Shown here piece by piece: positions 40,985 to 50,794 of a stretch of 64,000 nt of DNA. The notes under the pieces are model-generated. The model worked only from the letters and a program-made list of their open reading frames with translations, did no database searches and was not told the origin of the DNA. The stretch's first letter is position 1; the number at the start of each line of letters is the position of its first letter. The translations under genes were made by a program, and so were the position numbers. Source of the DNA: Bacteroidales bacterium. GTDB lineage: Bacteria; Bacteroidota; Bacteroidia; Bacteroidales; UBA10428. The stretch spans positions 50,806 through 114,805 of the forward strand of contig JAFGGU010000005.1 of the NCBI GenBank assembly GCA_016930375.1, read 5' to 3'.

Positions 40985-42421
40985 TTGTTCATGAAAATAC
41001 CAAAATCGCTTAAGGAGTACCTTCTGGGAAGCTTACTGGCCTGGCCTGCTCTGTCTTTTTCGCAAAAGCAGGTCAATCTGGTTTTCATTATAGCCGATGA
41101 TGTGAGCTGGGATGATCTGGGCTGTTACGGCAATAAAGTGGTGAAAACACCTCATATCGACCGGTTGGCCAGTGAAGGACTATGTTTTACGAATGCTTTT
41201 CTAACGGCCAGTTCATGCAGTCCAAGCCGGTGCAGCATCATCTCGGGAAAGTACCCGCATTCCAATGGCGCCGCCGAATTGCATACTCCGTTGCCGGAAA
41301 ACGAAATTCCCTTTCCGCTCCTGTTGAAACAGAAGAACTATTATACGGCGCACGCCGGCAAATGGCATTTCGGTCCGGCTACCCATCAGGCTTTTGATCG
41401 CTATACCGATGAGAATGGTTATAACAATGGAGATGGCGGCGAAGACAATTGGGTCCGGTTTTTAAGGGAAAGACCCAAAGACAAGCCCTTTTTCTTATGG
41501 CTGGCATCTTACGATGCACACCGGTCCTGGGGTGCCGATACCTTCTCCATCACCCATGATCCGTCGGATATGGTAGTGCCCCCATACTTTGCCGACACCC
41601 CGGAAACCCGCCGGGATATGACCTCCTATTATAATGAAATTGCGAGATTTGATTTCTTTGTCGGTAAAGTCAGGCAGGAACTGGAACGGCAGGGAGTGCT
41701 TGGCAATACCTGCATCATCGTGATGGCGGATAACGGCCGTCCTTTCCCCCGGTGCAAAACAAGAGTTTACGACTCCGGGATGAAAACCCCGTTGATCGTG
41801 TTCTGGCCTGACGGAATCCGGCAAAATGGTTCGCTGTCTGCCAGCCTGGTTAGTGCCGTGGATATTGCACCCACCATACTGGAACTCGCAGGTATAGCTG
41901 CTCCGGCCGGATACCAGGGAACAAGCATCATGCCCGTTTTAAAGAATCCGGCTGCTGAGATCAGGACCGCCGTATTTTCAGAACATAACTGGCATGATTA
42001 TGAAGCCCATGAAAGAATGGTGCGCACCAGGGATTTTCTGTACGTACTGAATGCCCGTCCAAACCTGACGAACTGTGGTCCGGCCGATTCAAAACAATCG
42101 GCATCCCAGGCTGCTTTAAACCAGGTCAGGGACCAGGGAAAACTGACTCCGGCCCAGGCGGATATTTTCATTGCCCCTCGCCCTGCAGAGGAACTCTTCG
42201 ACGTGAAGAACGATCCGGAGCAATTCCTGAACCTCGCATCGATGCCTGAATCCAGGAAAATACTGGACGAAATGAGAAGATTGTTGAAAAACTGGCAGTT
42301 GAGCACAGCTGATTCAACACCTGAACATCTCACACCCGACTGGTACGACCGTGAAACCGGAGAAGCCCTGAAAGCTGAACAGATCAGGGGAACGATGCCG
42401 GGTCGTAAAGAACAACCATGA
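40985..42421 (+). CDS. S1-type sulfatase (Cys-type CSPSR)
   Basis: SSCSPSRCSIISGKYPH; AGKWHFG. Confidence 0.95.
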   Translation: MFMKIPKSLKEYLLGSLLAWPALSFSQKQVNLVFIIADDVSWDDLGCYGNKVVKTPHIDRLASEGLCFTNAFLTASSCSPSRCSIISGKYPHSNGAAELHTPLPENEIPFPLLLKQKNYYTAHAGKWHFGPATHQAFDRYTDENGYNNGDGGEDNWVRFLRERPKDKPFFLWLASYDAHRSWGADTFSITHDPSDMVVPPYFADTPETRRDMTSYYNEIARFDFFVGKVRQELERQGVLGNTCIIVMADNGRPFPRCKTRVYDSGMKTPLIVFWPDGIRQNGSLSASLVSAVDIAPTILELAGIAAPAGYQGTSIMPVLKNPAAEIRTAVFSEHNWHDYEAHERMVRTRDFLYVLNARPNLTNCGPADSKQSASQAALNQVRDQGKLTPAQADIFIAPRPAEELFDVKNDPEQFLNLASMPESRKILDEMRRLLKNWQLSTADSTPEHLTPDWYDRETGEALKAEQIRGTMPGRKEQP

Positions 42422-42457
42422 ATTACAATATTTATCCTGAATTTAAAGTAACAGATC

Positions 42458-43822
42458 ATGAATAAAATATTTGTTTCAATTACTTCCTTCTTTTGCTCAC
42501 TATCGGCATTGGGTATGACTCCCCAAGAAAAAGCCGGCAAACCCAACATTCTGCTGATCCTGGTGGATGATCTCGGATACGGCGATTTATCTTGTCAGGG
42601 AGGAAAGGATATCCGCACGCCGAACATCGACAAGCTTTTCGCCCAGGGTATGCGCTTTGCCAACTTTTATGCAAACTGTACGGTATGCTCTCCTACACGT
42701 GCTGCCTTATTGACCGGAAGATACCCCGACATGGTAGGTGTTCCCGGTGTTATCCGCACACAGGAAATAGATAACTGGGGGTATTTTATGCCTGGCGCAA
42801 TTACCCTGCCTGAAATGATGAAAAAAGCAGGTTACCAGACTGCTATTATTGGCAAATGGCATTTGGGTCTGGAAAGTCCGAATACACCCAATGAGCGCGG
42901 CTTTGATTTTTTCCAGGGTTTTCTCGGGGACATGATGGACGATTACTGGACCCACAGGCGGGAAGGATTCAATTACATGCGGCTGAATAATGAAGAAATA
43001 GATCCGCAGGGGCATGCTACAGATATTTTTACTTCCTGGGCAGTGAATTATATTGCCGGGCAGGAACGGCAACAAAAGCCCTTCTTTCTATACCTGGCAT
43101 ACAACGCGCCACATTTTCCCATCCAACCTCCCGGGGAATGGCTGGAAAAGGTGAAAAAACGGGAGGGAACAATCAGTGAGAAGCGCGCTAAAAATGTCGC
43201 CCTTGTAGAGCACCTCGATGCCGGCATTGGACTTGTTATTGACGCATTGAAGAAAAGCGGGCTTTATGAAAACACCATTATCATTTTCACCTCCGACAAC
43301 GGAGGACATTTGCCCAGCGGAGCATCCAACGGCATCCTGAGAGGTGGTAAACAGGAAATGTACGAGGGAGGCGTCAGGGTGCCTGCCTGCATGGTCTGGA
43401 ACGGCATTATCCCGGGTGGATCAATCTCCGAACAGCTTTCAATGACCATGGATTTCTTCCCAACCCTTTGCGCCATAGCAGGTTCTGCAGTGTCACATTC
43501 CATTGACGGGATGAACCTGTTGCCGGGGATATTGGATCTAAAACAGCCGGCAATAGACAGAACTGTTTTTTTCATGCGCCGCGAGGGTGACATTTATGGA
43601 GGGCTGTGTTATTACGCTATCCGCAAAGGCAATTACAAGCTGCTTCAGAATACCCCTTACGAACCGTTGCAATTGTTTGACATAGCGGCTGATCCTCTTG
43701 AGAAATCACCGTTGGCTGAAAATCTCAAACCATTTGGCGAACTGAAGTACGAATTGTCACAACATATCAGAAGATCAGGGGCCATTCCCTGGCAAAAAAT
43801 CGAAGAACCTGACAGTAAATAA
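42458..43822 (+). CDS. S1-type sulfatase (Cys-type CSPTR)
   Basis: TVCSPTRAALLTGRYP; GKWHLG; FTSDNGGH. Confidence 0.95.
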   Translation: MNKIFVSITSFFCSLSALGMTPQEKAGKPNILLILVDDLGYGDLSCQGGKDIRTPNIDKLFAQGMRFANFYANCTVCSPTRAALLTGRYPDMVGVPGVIRTQEIDNWGYFMPGAITLPEMMKKAGYQTAIIGKWHLGLESPNTPNERGFDFFQGFLGDMMDDYWTHRREGFNYMRLNNEEIDPQGHATDIFTSWAVNYIAGQERQQKPFFLYLAYNAPHFPIQPPGEWLEKVKKREGTISEKRAKNVALVEHLDAGIGLVIDALKKSGLYENTIIIFTSDNGGHLPSGASNGILRGGKQEMYEGGVRVPACMVWNGIIPGGSISEQLSMTMDFFPTLCAIAGSAVSHSIDGMNLLPGILDLKQPAIDRTVFFMRREGDIYGGLCYYAIRKGNYKLLQNTPYEPLQLFDIAADPLEKSPLAENLKPFGELKYELSQHIRRSGAIPWQKIEEPDSK

Positions 43823-43840
43823 GTTAAAAACCTAATAATT

Positions 43841-45241
43841 ATGAACACATTGAAAACCAGAACCATTGCACTCGGAAGTCTTCTTTCCGTTGGTATCAGC
43901 GGCCAGCAGGATGTCCAGGCTGCCGGTAAGGAGCCAAAGACTCCCAATTTCATCATCATCTTTGCCGATGACATGGGCTACGGCGATGTGGGTGCCTTTG
44001 GTCATCCCACCATCAAAACGCCCAACCTTGATAAGATGGCCTATGAAAGCCAGCGTTGGACAAATTTCTACGTAGCTGCACCGGTTTGCACACCTTCAAG
44101 GGCCGGGCTGCTGACTGGCAGACTGCCGGTCCGGACAGGCATGAGCAGTGAAAAACGAAGGGTTCTCTTCCCGGATTCCAAAGGCGGGCTTCCTGAAAAA
44201 GAGATTACCATTGCTTCCTCCCTGAAACAGAAAGGATATGCCACAGCCTGCATCGGTAAATGGCACCTGGGACACCTGCCCCAATACACACCCAATGCAC
44301 ATGGTTTCGACTATTATTTCGGGATACCCTACAGCAATGATATGGACAGGGTAGGCACTGAAAACTATATGGAGACCACTACAAAACCAAAAATCGAGTA
44401 TTTCAATGTTCCCCTGATGAGAAACTCGGAGATCATCGAAAGGCCAGCTGATCAGACCACCATCACCAGGAGGTACACGCAGGAAGCGGTCAAATTCATC
44501 GAACAAAATAAGAAGAAGCCGTTTTTCCTTTACCTGGCCCATTCCATGCCCCATATACCCCTTTTCCGGTCACCCGAATTTGTGAACCGGAGTCTGCGGG
44601 GAATTTACGGCGATGTCATTGAGGAGCTCGACTGGAGCGTTGGAGAAGTTCTGAAAGCAGTGATCAATAATAAACTGGATAAAAATACCATTGTCATATT
44701 CACATCCGATAACGGGCCCTGGACAACATTCCATGAACAGGGTGGAAGCGCCGGCATACTCAGCGGCGGAAAAGGGGGAACCTACGAGGGGGGCATGCGT
44801 GAACCGACTATATTCTGGAGCCCGGGATTAATTAAACCTGGCGTAATCATGGAAATGGGTACCACCATGGACCTGCTGCCTACCTTCTGCAAACTCGCCA
44901 ATGTCACCCTGCCCAATGACAGAATTTACGATGGTTATGACATTTCTCCCGTGATCCTGGGAACCGGACACAGTCTAAGAGAGGTTGTATATTATTACCG
45001 TGACACGGAGGTTTTTGCCGTACGGAAAGGAGCCTACAAAGCGCACCTCATAACCCAGTCGGAATATGGTCCCGACAAACCTGTTGTCCAGGATCCGCCG
45101 CTTCTTTATAACCTCAACGTGGATCCCTCCGAGAAATTCAATGTGGCAAAAGATCATCCGGAGGTAATCGAAGAAATTAAAAAGATCCTGGAAGCCCACA
45201 AGGCAACCTTAACACCCGTGGAAAACCAGCTTGAGAAATAA
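43841..45241 (+). CDS. S1-type sulfatase (Cys-type CTPSR)
   Basis: PVCTPSRAGLLTGRLPVRTGM; GKWHLGHLP. Confidence 0.95.
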   Translation: MNTLKTRTIALGSLLSVGISGQQDVQAAGKEPKTPNFIIIFADDMGYGDVGAFGHPTIKTPNLDKMAYESQRWTNFYVAAPVCTPSRAGLLTGRLPVRTGMSSEKRRVLFPDSKGGLPEKEITIASSLKQKGYATACIGKWHLGHLPQYTPNAHGFDYYFGIPYSNDMDRVGTENYMETTTKPKIEYFNVPLMRNSEIIERPADQTTITRRYTQEAVKFIEQNKKKPFFLYLAHSMPHIPLFRSPEFVNRSLRGIYGDVIEELDWSVGEVLKAVINNKLDKNTIVIFTSDNGPWTTFHEQGGSAGILSGGKGGTYEGGMREPTIFWSPGLIKPGVIMEMGTTMDLLPTFCKLANVTLPNDRIYDGYDISPVILGTGHSLREVVYYYRDTEVFAVRKGAYKAHLITQSEYGPDKPVVQDPPLLYNLNVDPSEKFNVAKDHPEVIEEIKKILEAHKATLTPVENQLEK

Positions 45242-45285
45242 CCTGAAACCAGCTTTAACTTTATTGACTATATTTGATACCCGGA

Positions 45286-45912
45286 ATGAGTACGTATAGA
45301 TTGATAGCCATGTTTTTAGGTATGATTGCAGCTGTGGTGTTAAATAGCTGTGTTACACCGTACGACAGAAACTCGGACCGGGTATCAAATCTCAGTAAGA
45401 AAAATGCACCTGACCTGCCTTTTCGGAATGACTCGATTTATGACGCGGCATTAAACGGTGACTTTAGCCGTGTGTCGGAACTACTGGGCAAAGGATTGGA
45501 CGTGAATCAGTCCGATCAGGAAAACAGGACCGCCTTAATGTATGCGGCCTATAACGGGCATACTGAAACCGTTAAGATCCTCCTGGAAAACAAAGCTATT
45601 ATTGACTTACGTGATATAAACGGAAGGACTGCACCGATGTTTGCCGCATCCGGCCCCTATCAGGAAACCGTAAGGTTATTGCTCGATCATCAAGCTGATC
45701 CAAACATTGCTGATTCACAGGAACATTTCACAGCCCTGATGTATGCGGCATCTGAAGGACATTTGGAAAATGTAAAAACACTTCTCGAAAGAAAAGCTGA
45801 TCCTTCCATCAAAGATACCGACGGCGATACGGCATTTGATTTTGCACTGAAAAACGGCCATACCGAAGTGGCAGCTTTGCTTAAAGAACAAAAAAATTCA
45901 CAACACAAATGA
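45286..45912 (+). CDS. ankyrin-repeat lipoprotein
   Basis: VVLNSC lipobox; repeats ENRTALMYAAYNGHTETVKILLENKA and HFTALMYAASEGHLENVKTLLERKA; ATGA overlap with next gene. Confidence 0.88.
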   Translation: MSTYRLIAMFLGMIAAVVLNSCVTPYDRNSDRVSNLSKKNAPDLPFRNDSIYDAALNGDFSRVSELLGKGLDVNQSDQENRTALMYAAYNGHTETVKILLENKAIIDLRDINGRTAPMFAASGPYQETVRLLLDHQADPNIADSQEHFTALMYAASEGHLENVKTLLERKADPSIKDTDGDTAFDFALKNGHTEVAALLKEQKNSQHK

Positions 45913-47792
45913 AAACCGCCAATTACCTTGCCCTACTTTCGGTTTTTACCCCTGCAACCCAGGTCAGGGCCCAACAGATGACCAGCAATAAACCCAACAT
46001 CCTCTGGATCGTCAGCGAGGACAACAGCGCCGGGTATCTGCACTGTTATGGCAATCACTATGCCACCACACCGAACATTGACAACCTGGCCGGAAAAGGA
46101 TTCCTTTACAACCGTGCCTATGCCAACAGTCCGGTTTGCTCCCCGGCCCGCAATTCGATCCTTACCGGCGCCTATGCCGCTTCCAACGGCAATGAGCAGA
46201 TGCGCAGCAATTACAGCACGTCGGACAGGATCGGGACCTATGCCGGATACCTGCGCCAGGCCGGATACTATTGCACCAACAATTCAAAGACCGATTACAA
46301 TTCCGGCAGCATCGATCCAAATAAGATCTGGGATGAAAGCAGTAATAAGGCCACGTATAAGAACAGGCCGGCAGGTAAACCTTTCTTTGCAGTTTTCAAC
46401 CTCATGACTACACACGAAAGCAGTATTCACAATCCTGTTCCTGCTGAAAAGCTGAGACATGACCCCGCTAAAATAACACTGGCACCCTATCATCCCGATA
46501 CCAAAGAAATGCGGCACGATTATGCACAGTATTATGACAATATGGAAGATATGGATGCCCAGGTGGGAAAATTACTGAAGGAATTGGAGGAAAGCGGCCT
46601 TGCAGAAAGCACCATTGTCTTTTATTATGGTGACAACGGCGGAGTAATTGCCCGCAGCAAGCGATATGTATATGAATCCGGCACCCGGATACCCCTGGTC
46701 ATTTACATACCTGAAAAGTTCAAAGATCTTTATCCTGCGGAAAGGCCGGGACAACAGGTCAGCCGTATCGTCAGCTTTGTAGACCTGGCCCCTACCCTGC
46801 TCAGCATCGTTGGAGCCCCGATACCCGAATACATGCAGGGCCATGCCTTTCTGGGCGCAAAGAAAACGGGTGACCCGGAATATGCTTTCATGACACGGGG
46901 CCGGATGGATGAACGGTATGATATGTCAAGGGCTGTCAGGGACCGGAAATACAGGTATATAAGGAATTATATGCCTTTCCGCATTTATGGGCAGCATCTC
47001 GATTACCTGTTCAATGCACCATCTGCAAGATCTTGGGAGACGGCATACAAAGAGGGGAAATGCAATGCCATGCAAAGTGCCTTCTGGCAAACCAAACCGG
47101 TTGAAGAACTGTACGATATGGAAAATGATCCATGGGAGGTGCATAACCTGGCCGGAGATCCGGCACTCCACGAGGTGTTGGTAAGGATGCGGAAGGCCCT
47201 GACCCATTGGATGATCGATATCAAAGATGTGGGCTTGATCCCAGAGACCGATTACGACAGGTTCGCCGGCGGGCAGTCGATGTACGATTACATGCGGTCG
47301 GATTCATGTCCGCTCCAACTCCTGATCCAGGCATCCGGTTGGGCTGTCCTGGGAAATCCGGATGATGTAGGATCAGGTGTTAAATTCCTGCACAACAGCC
47401 ACAGTGCTATCCGGTACTGGGGAGCAACCGGACTGCTGATTCGAAAAGAGAGCGCCAGGTCCGCCATTCCCGAACTCACCAGCGCAGGTGAGGATCCCTC
47501 CTCCGCAGTAGCAACCCTGGCCGCTGAAGCCCTGTGGGGTTTGGGTGAAACGAAACCCGCTGCTGCCATTTATAACCGCATTCTCCTGGATACAGTGTCT
47601 TTCGATATGACCGACAGGAACTTTGCGCTTAACAGCATCGATGCCATTGATTGCAATAGCATGGAAATCAAGGATACCATCAGGCAATTTTATCTGAAAC
47701 ACAAATCATCCCTGACGGGATTCGCCCGGTACAATGCCTATGATGCCCTGATGTCGGAATGGCTGCTGAAAAAGTGGAATGTCATAGAGTAA
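45909..47792 (+). CDS. S1-type sulfatase (Cys-type CSPAR) with C-terminal HEAT-like region
   Basis: PVCSPARNSILTGAYAASNGNEQMRSNY; C-terminal alpha-rich AIPELTSAGEDPSSAVATLAAEALWGLG. Confidence 0.92.
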   Translation: MKTANYLALLSVFTPATQVRAQQMTSNKPNILWIVSEDNSAGYLHCYGNHYATTPNIDNLAGKGFLYNRAYANSPVCSPARNSILTGAYAASNGNEQMRSNYSTSDRIGTYAGYLRQAGYYCTNNSKTDYNSGSIDPNKIWDESSNKATYKNRPAGKPFFAVFNLMTTHESSIHNPVPAEKLRHDPAKITLAPYHPDTKEMRHDYAQYYDNMEDMDAQVGKLLKELEESGLAESTIVFYYGDNGGVIARSKRYVYESGTRIPLVIYIPEKFKDLYPAERPGQQVSRIVSFVDLAPTLLSIVGAPIPEYMQGHAFLGAKKTGDPEYAFMTRGRMDERYDMSRAVRDRKYRYIRNYMPFRIYGQHLDYLFNAPSARSWETAYKEGKCNAMQSAFWQTKPVEELYDMENDPWEVHNLAGDPALHEVLVRMRKALTHWMIDIKDVGLIPETDYDRFAGGQSMYDYMRSDSCPLQLLIQASGWAVLGNPDDVGSGVKFLHNSHSAIRYWGATGLLIRKESARSAIPELTSAGEDPSSAVATLAAEALWGLGETKPAAAIYNRILLDTVSFDMTDRNFALNSIDAIDCNSMEIKDTIRQFYLKHKSSLTGFARYNAYDALMSEWLLKKWNVIE

Positions 47793-47806
47793 CTTAAAAG
47801 AATCTC

Positions 47807-49051
47807 ATGCTCTCACTCGAAAATCCCGTTGCTTTTCAGATCATGACCAAGCCGTATGGCCCGGTTTGCAACCTGAACTGCACCTATTGCTACTACCTCG
47901 AAAAGAAGAAATTATATCCCGGAATACGCGATTTCAGGATGACTGATGAACTCCTCGAAATCTACACAAAACAATATATCGAATCGCAGGATGTGCCTTT
48001 TGTGACCTTTACCTGGCAGGGAGGTGAGCCCACCCTCATGGGAATCGATTTTTATAAAAAAGCGGTTCAACTTCAACAGAAGTACGGGAAAGGGAAGAAA
48101 ATCGAAAATGCATTTCAGACCAATGGCACCCTGATCAACGAGGACTGGTGCAGGTTCCTGCATGAAAATAATTTCCTGGTCGGGATCTCCGTGGACGGTC
48201 CAAAGGAAATCCATGACATGCACCGGACCCATGCATCGGGCAAGGCATCATTCGACCAGGTAGTGTCGGCCATTGAAATGTTTCAAAAGTTCAGGGTAGA
48301 ATTCAATACCCTTACCGTAGTCCACAGAGACAATGCCCGACATGCAACGGAAATCTATAAATTCCTGAAAAAGGTTGGCAGTGGCTACATTCAATTCATT
48401 CCGATTGTCGAACGAATGAACATGAATGCCGGCGAAGACGAGATCAGACTGGTGGGACCGGAATACCAGACTGCCACGCAGGTCACACCCTGGACCGTTG
48501 ATCCTGTTGAATATGGTGAATTCCTGATCACCATCTTTGACGAATGGGTGCGCAATGATGTGGGCAGGTACTTTGTTCAGATCTTCGATGTTACCCTGGC
48601 CAACTGGGTCGGAGAGCCTCCCGGATTATGTGTGTTTAGTGAAACCTGTGGTAATGCAATGGTTATGGAGCATAACGGTGATTTGTACACTTGTGATCAT
48701 TTTGTATATCCGCATCACAGGCTGGGAAATATTCGCACCACACCCATCCGTTCCATGGCCCAGGGTGCGCAGCAATTTACCTTTGGCCAGAATAAGCTGC
48801 TGAAACTTCCCGCATATTGCATTCAGTGTGAGTATCGATTTGCCTGTCATGGAGAATGCCCGAAGCACAGGTTTGAATTTTCACCCGACGGGGAAAGAGG
48901 CCTCAATTATTTGTGCAAAGCCTATAAGATGTTCTTCCGGTACGTTCATCCCTATATGCAATACATGGGAGACGAACTGGCCGCCAAAAGAGCCCCGGCC
49001 AATGTGATGGCGTGGGCGAGGAGGTATAGGGAGTATGGGGGTAAACAGTAA
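47807..49051 (+). CDS. anaerobic sulfatase-maturating enzyme (radical SAM/SPASM)
   Basis: VCNLNCTYCYYLEKK CX3CX2C motif; C-terminal Cys-rich CIQCEYRFACHGECPKHRF; follows five Cys-type sulfatases. Confidence 0.95.
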   Translation: MLSLENPVAFQIMTKPYGPVCNLNCTYCYYLEKKKLYPGIRDFRMTDELLEIYTKQYIESQDVPFVTFTWQGGEPTLMGIDFYKKAVQLQQKYGKGKKIENAFQTNGTLINEDWCRFLHENNFLVGISVDGPKEIHDMHRTHASGKASFDQVVSAIEMFQKFRVEFNTLTVVHRDNARHATEIYKFLKKVGSGYIQFIPIVERMNMNAGEDEIRLVGPEYQTATQVTPWTVDPVEYGEFLITIFDEWVRNDVGRYFVQIFDVTLANWVGEPPGLCVFSETCGNAMVMEHNGDLYTCDHFVYPHHRLGNIRTTPIRSMAQGAQQFTFGQNKLLKLPAYCIQCEYRFACHGECPKHRFEFSPDGERGLNYLCKAYKMFFRYVHPYMQYMGDELAAKRAPANVMAWARRYREYGGKQ

Positions 49052-49117
49052 ACAGTAAACAGTAAACGGTAAACAGTAATCGGTAATCGGTAATCGGTGA
49101 TCGGTGATCGGTGATCA
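49041..49117. repeat. eleven 7-bp units grading GTAAACA to GTAATCG to GTGATCG
   Basis: Read directly; begins inside the last codons of the anSME gene; TAA stop (49049-49051) lies in unit 2. Confidence 0.97.
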
Positions 49118-49135
49118 TTGGTCCGTATTTGGTGA

Positions 49136-49201
49136 GCCCCATTGGGGCGACCCGTTAATAGAAACAAACCATATTCCGCATCCCCTAAGCCCCATAGGGG
49201 C
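49136..49201. repeat. pair of REP-like palindromes GCCCCATTGGGGCGACC / GCCCCATAGGGGCGACC
   Basis: 49136-49148 and 49189-49201 with shared flank GACC. Confidence 0.85.
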
Positions 49202-49260
49202 GACCTGATTGTATTATTTATCCGGCGATTAAAGTTGACAATTTAAATTTCTTATAATGA

Positions 49261-49410
49261 TTGGGCTAAAGCCCAAAGATCAATTGATTATAGCATACCC
49301 CGGGCTAAAGCCCGGGGCTATTGATAACTCTCCAATCAAGCCGTCTTCAATAGCCCCAGGCTTTAGCCTGGGGTATCCATCAGGTAATTAAAACTGGGCT
49401 TTAGCCCCAG
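49261..49410. repeat. four-palindrome REP/BIME-like element (GGGCTAAAGCCC type)
   Basis: TTGGGCTAAAGCCCAA 49261-49276, CCCCGGGCTAAAGCCCGGGG 49298-49317, then inverted CCCCAGGCTTTAGCCTGGGG and CTGGGCTTTAGCCCCAG. Confidence 0.92.
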
Positions 49411-49430
49411 AAAAGCCCATCCCCAATTTA

Positions 49431-50663
49431 TTAATACATCACCGAGGCAAAAAACGCCTTCATCTCCGCTGCATAATACACCCCATAGTTATAGAAAGTC
49501 GCTTTGGTCTGTGCATCGGGTTTCCAATCGAAGAAGGCATGACCGGCACCGCCAACCTGTAAATACTGCGCACGCTGACCGGCTTTCACCAAGGCATCCA
49601 CAAATTCCTTCACCATCTCATCCTTGATCAGAAAGTCCTGGGTGCCCCGGGTCAGGTACTGGGGAACTGCTCTTTCCGAAGCATTCGGGATGTGGTTCAG
49701 GGGAGCCACGGCCGCCTTCCAGATATCGTCGGCAGCGGGATCATCGGAATAATGATTCAGCATGTTCCCGCCAAAAACACCGTAGCTGGGAGCAGCGGCC
49801 TTGATCGACGCCAGCATTTCAGTCCGTACCTGTTCCACTGTTTTATTCTTCGGGAGGTAAGAAGGCATGAACTCAAAAACACCTGGAGTTTTTCCAAATC
49901 CGCCTTTGCCGATCATGTTGGGCATCACTGAAGCAGCGGCCGACAAATGACCGCCGGCGCTGTCTCCGGTTAGTCCGATCCGGGTCGGATCACCGCCGTA
50001 TTCCGCAGCATGCTCCATGATATGGGCAATGGCACCATACACATCCTCGATGATATTGGCCATAGTATTGTTGGTGGGATCACCATCCAACTTACCGGCC
50101 CAGCGGTAATCGATGCTGAAAACGACAAATTTTCCGTCCTTGGTGAGTTCACGGGCCAGGCCGCGCATGATGTCCTCAGTATTGGAAGCCCATCCGCCGC
50201 CATGGATGATGATGATGCAAGGCAGATTTTTGGCTCCTTTTGGGGAATATACGTCATATTTGAGTGTTTTTACGCCCGGTTTGGCATATACAACATCCTG
50301 GGTCACGTTAATGTGGGCAACGGCTTCCTTTTCAATGAAAGAGGCGCCAATGTGCTTATTCTGGTCGATTGTGATTTTGAACGGACTGGCCATCGATTCA
50401 TAGTACATGGCGCCCCATCTTCCGGTAACGGAATAATAACAGGCATCCAGTACAAATCCCGAAGCCGGAGTGCCCGTAACGGTGATGATGGTCCCTTTGG
50501 GATATTTGCCATCGGCCGGCAAGGGTGGATTTATCTGTACCGTACCATTGACCGGTTTATCCAGCGTAACTGTAAATGATTCCGTCTGGGAAAAAAGGCT
50601 CACTGATCCTGTGAGGGAAGCCAGGGCAAACACTCCGATCTTTTGCAATATTGTATGTTTCAT
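49431..50663 (-). CDS. alpha/beta hydrolase with N-terminal repeat-like domain
   Basis: IIIHGGGWASN oxyanion region; GLTGDSAGGHLSAA nucleophile elbow. Confidence 0.85.
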   Translation of the reverse strand: MKHTILQKIGVFALASLTGSVSLFSQTESFTVTLDKPVNGTVQINPPLPADGKYPKGTIITVTGTPASGFVLDACYYSVTGRWGAMYYESMASPFKITIDQNKHIGASFIEKEAVAHINVTQDVVYAKPGVKTLKYDVYSPKGAKNLPCIIIIHGGGWASNTEDIMRGLARELTKDGKFVVFSIDYRWAGKLDGDPTNNTMANIIEDVYGAIAHIMEHAAEYGGDPTRIGLTGDSAGGHLSAAASVMPNMIGKGGFGKTPGVFEFMPSYLPKNKTVEQVRTEMLASIKAAAPSYGVFGGNMLNHYSDDPAADDIWKAAVAPLNHIPNASERAVPQYLTRGTQDFLIKDEMVKEFVDALVKAGQRAQYLQVGGAGHAFFDWKPDAQTKATFYNYGVYYAAEMKAFFASVMY

Positions 50664-50794
50664 GGTTGTGAAAAATGGTTAATAATTTATGTATACAAAG
50701 GTGTTTATTACAATGACCCCGCTTGGCATACTTTGTATGACAACAGAAAAAAATAAAATACAATCCGGTTCTTCTACAGGTTCATCAAAAAGAC

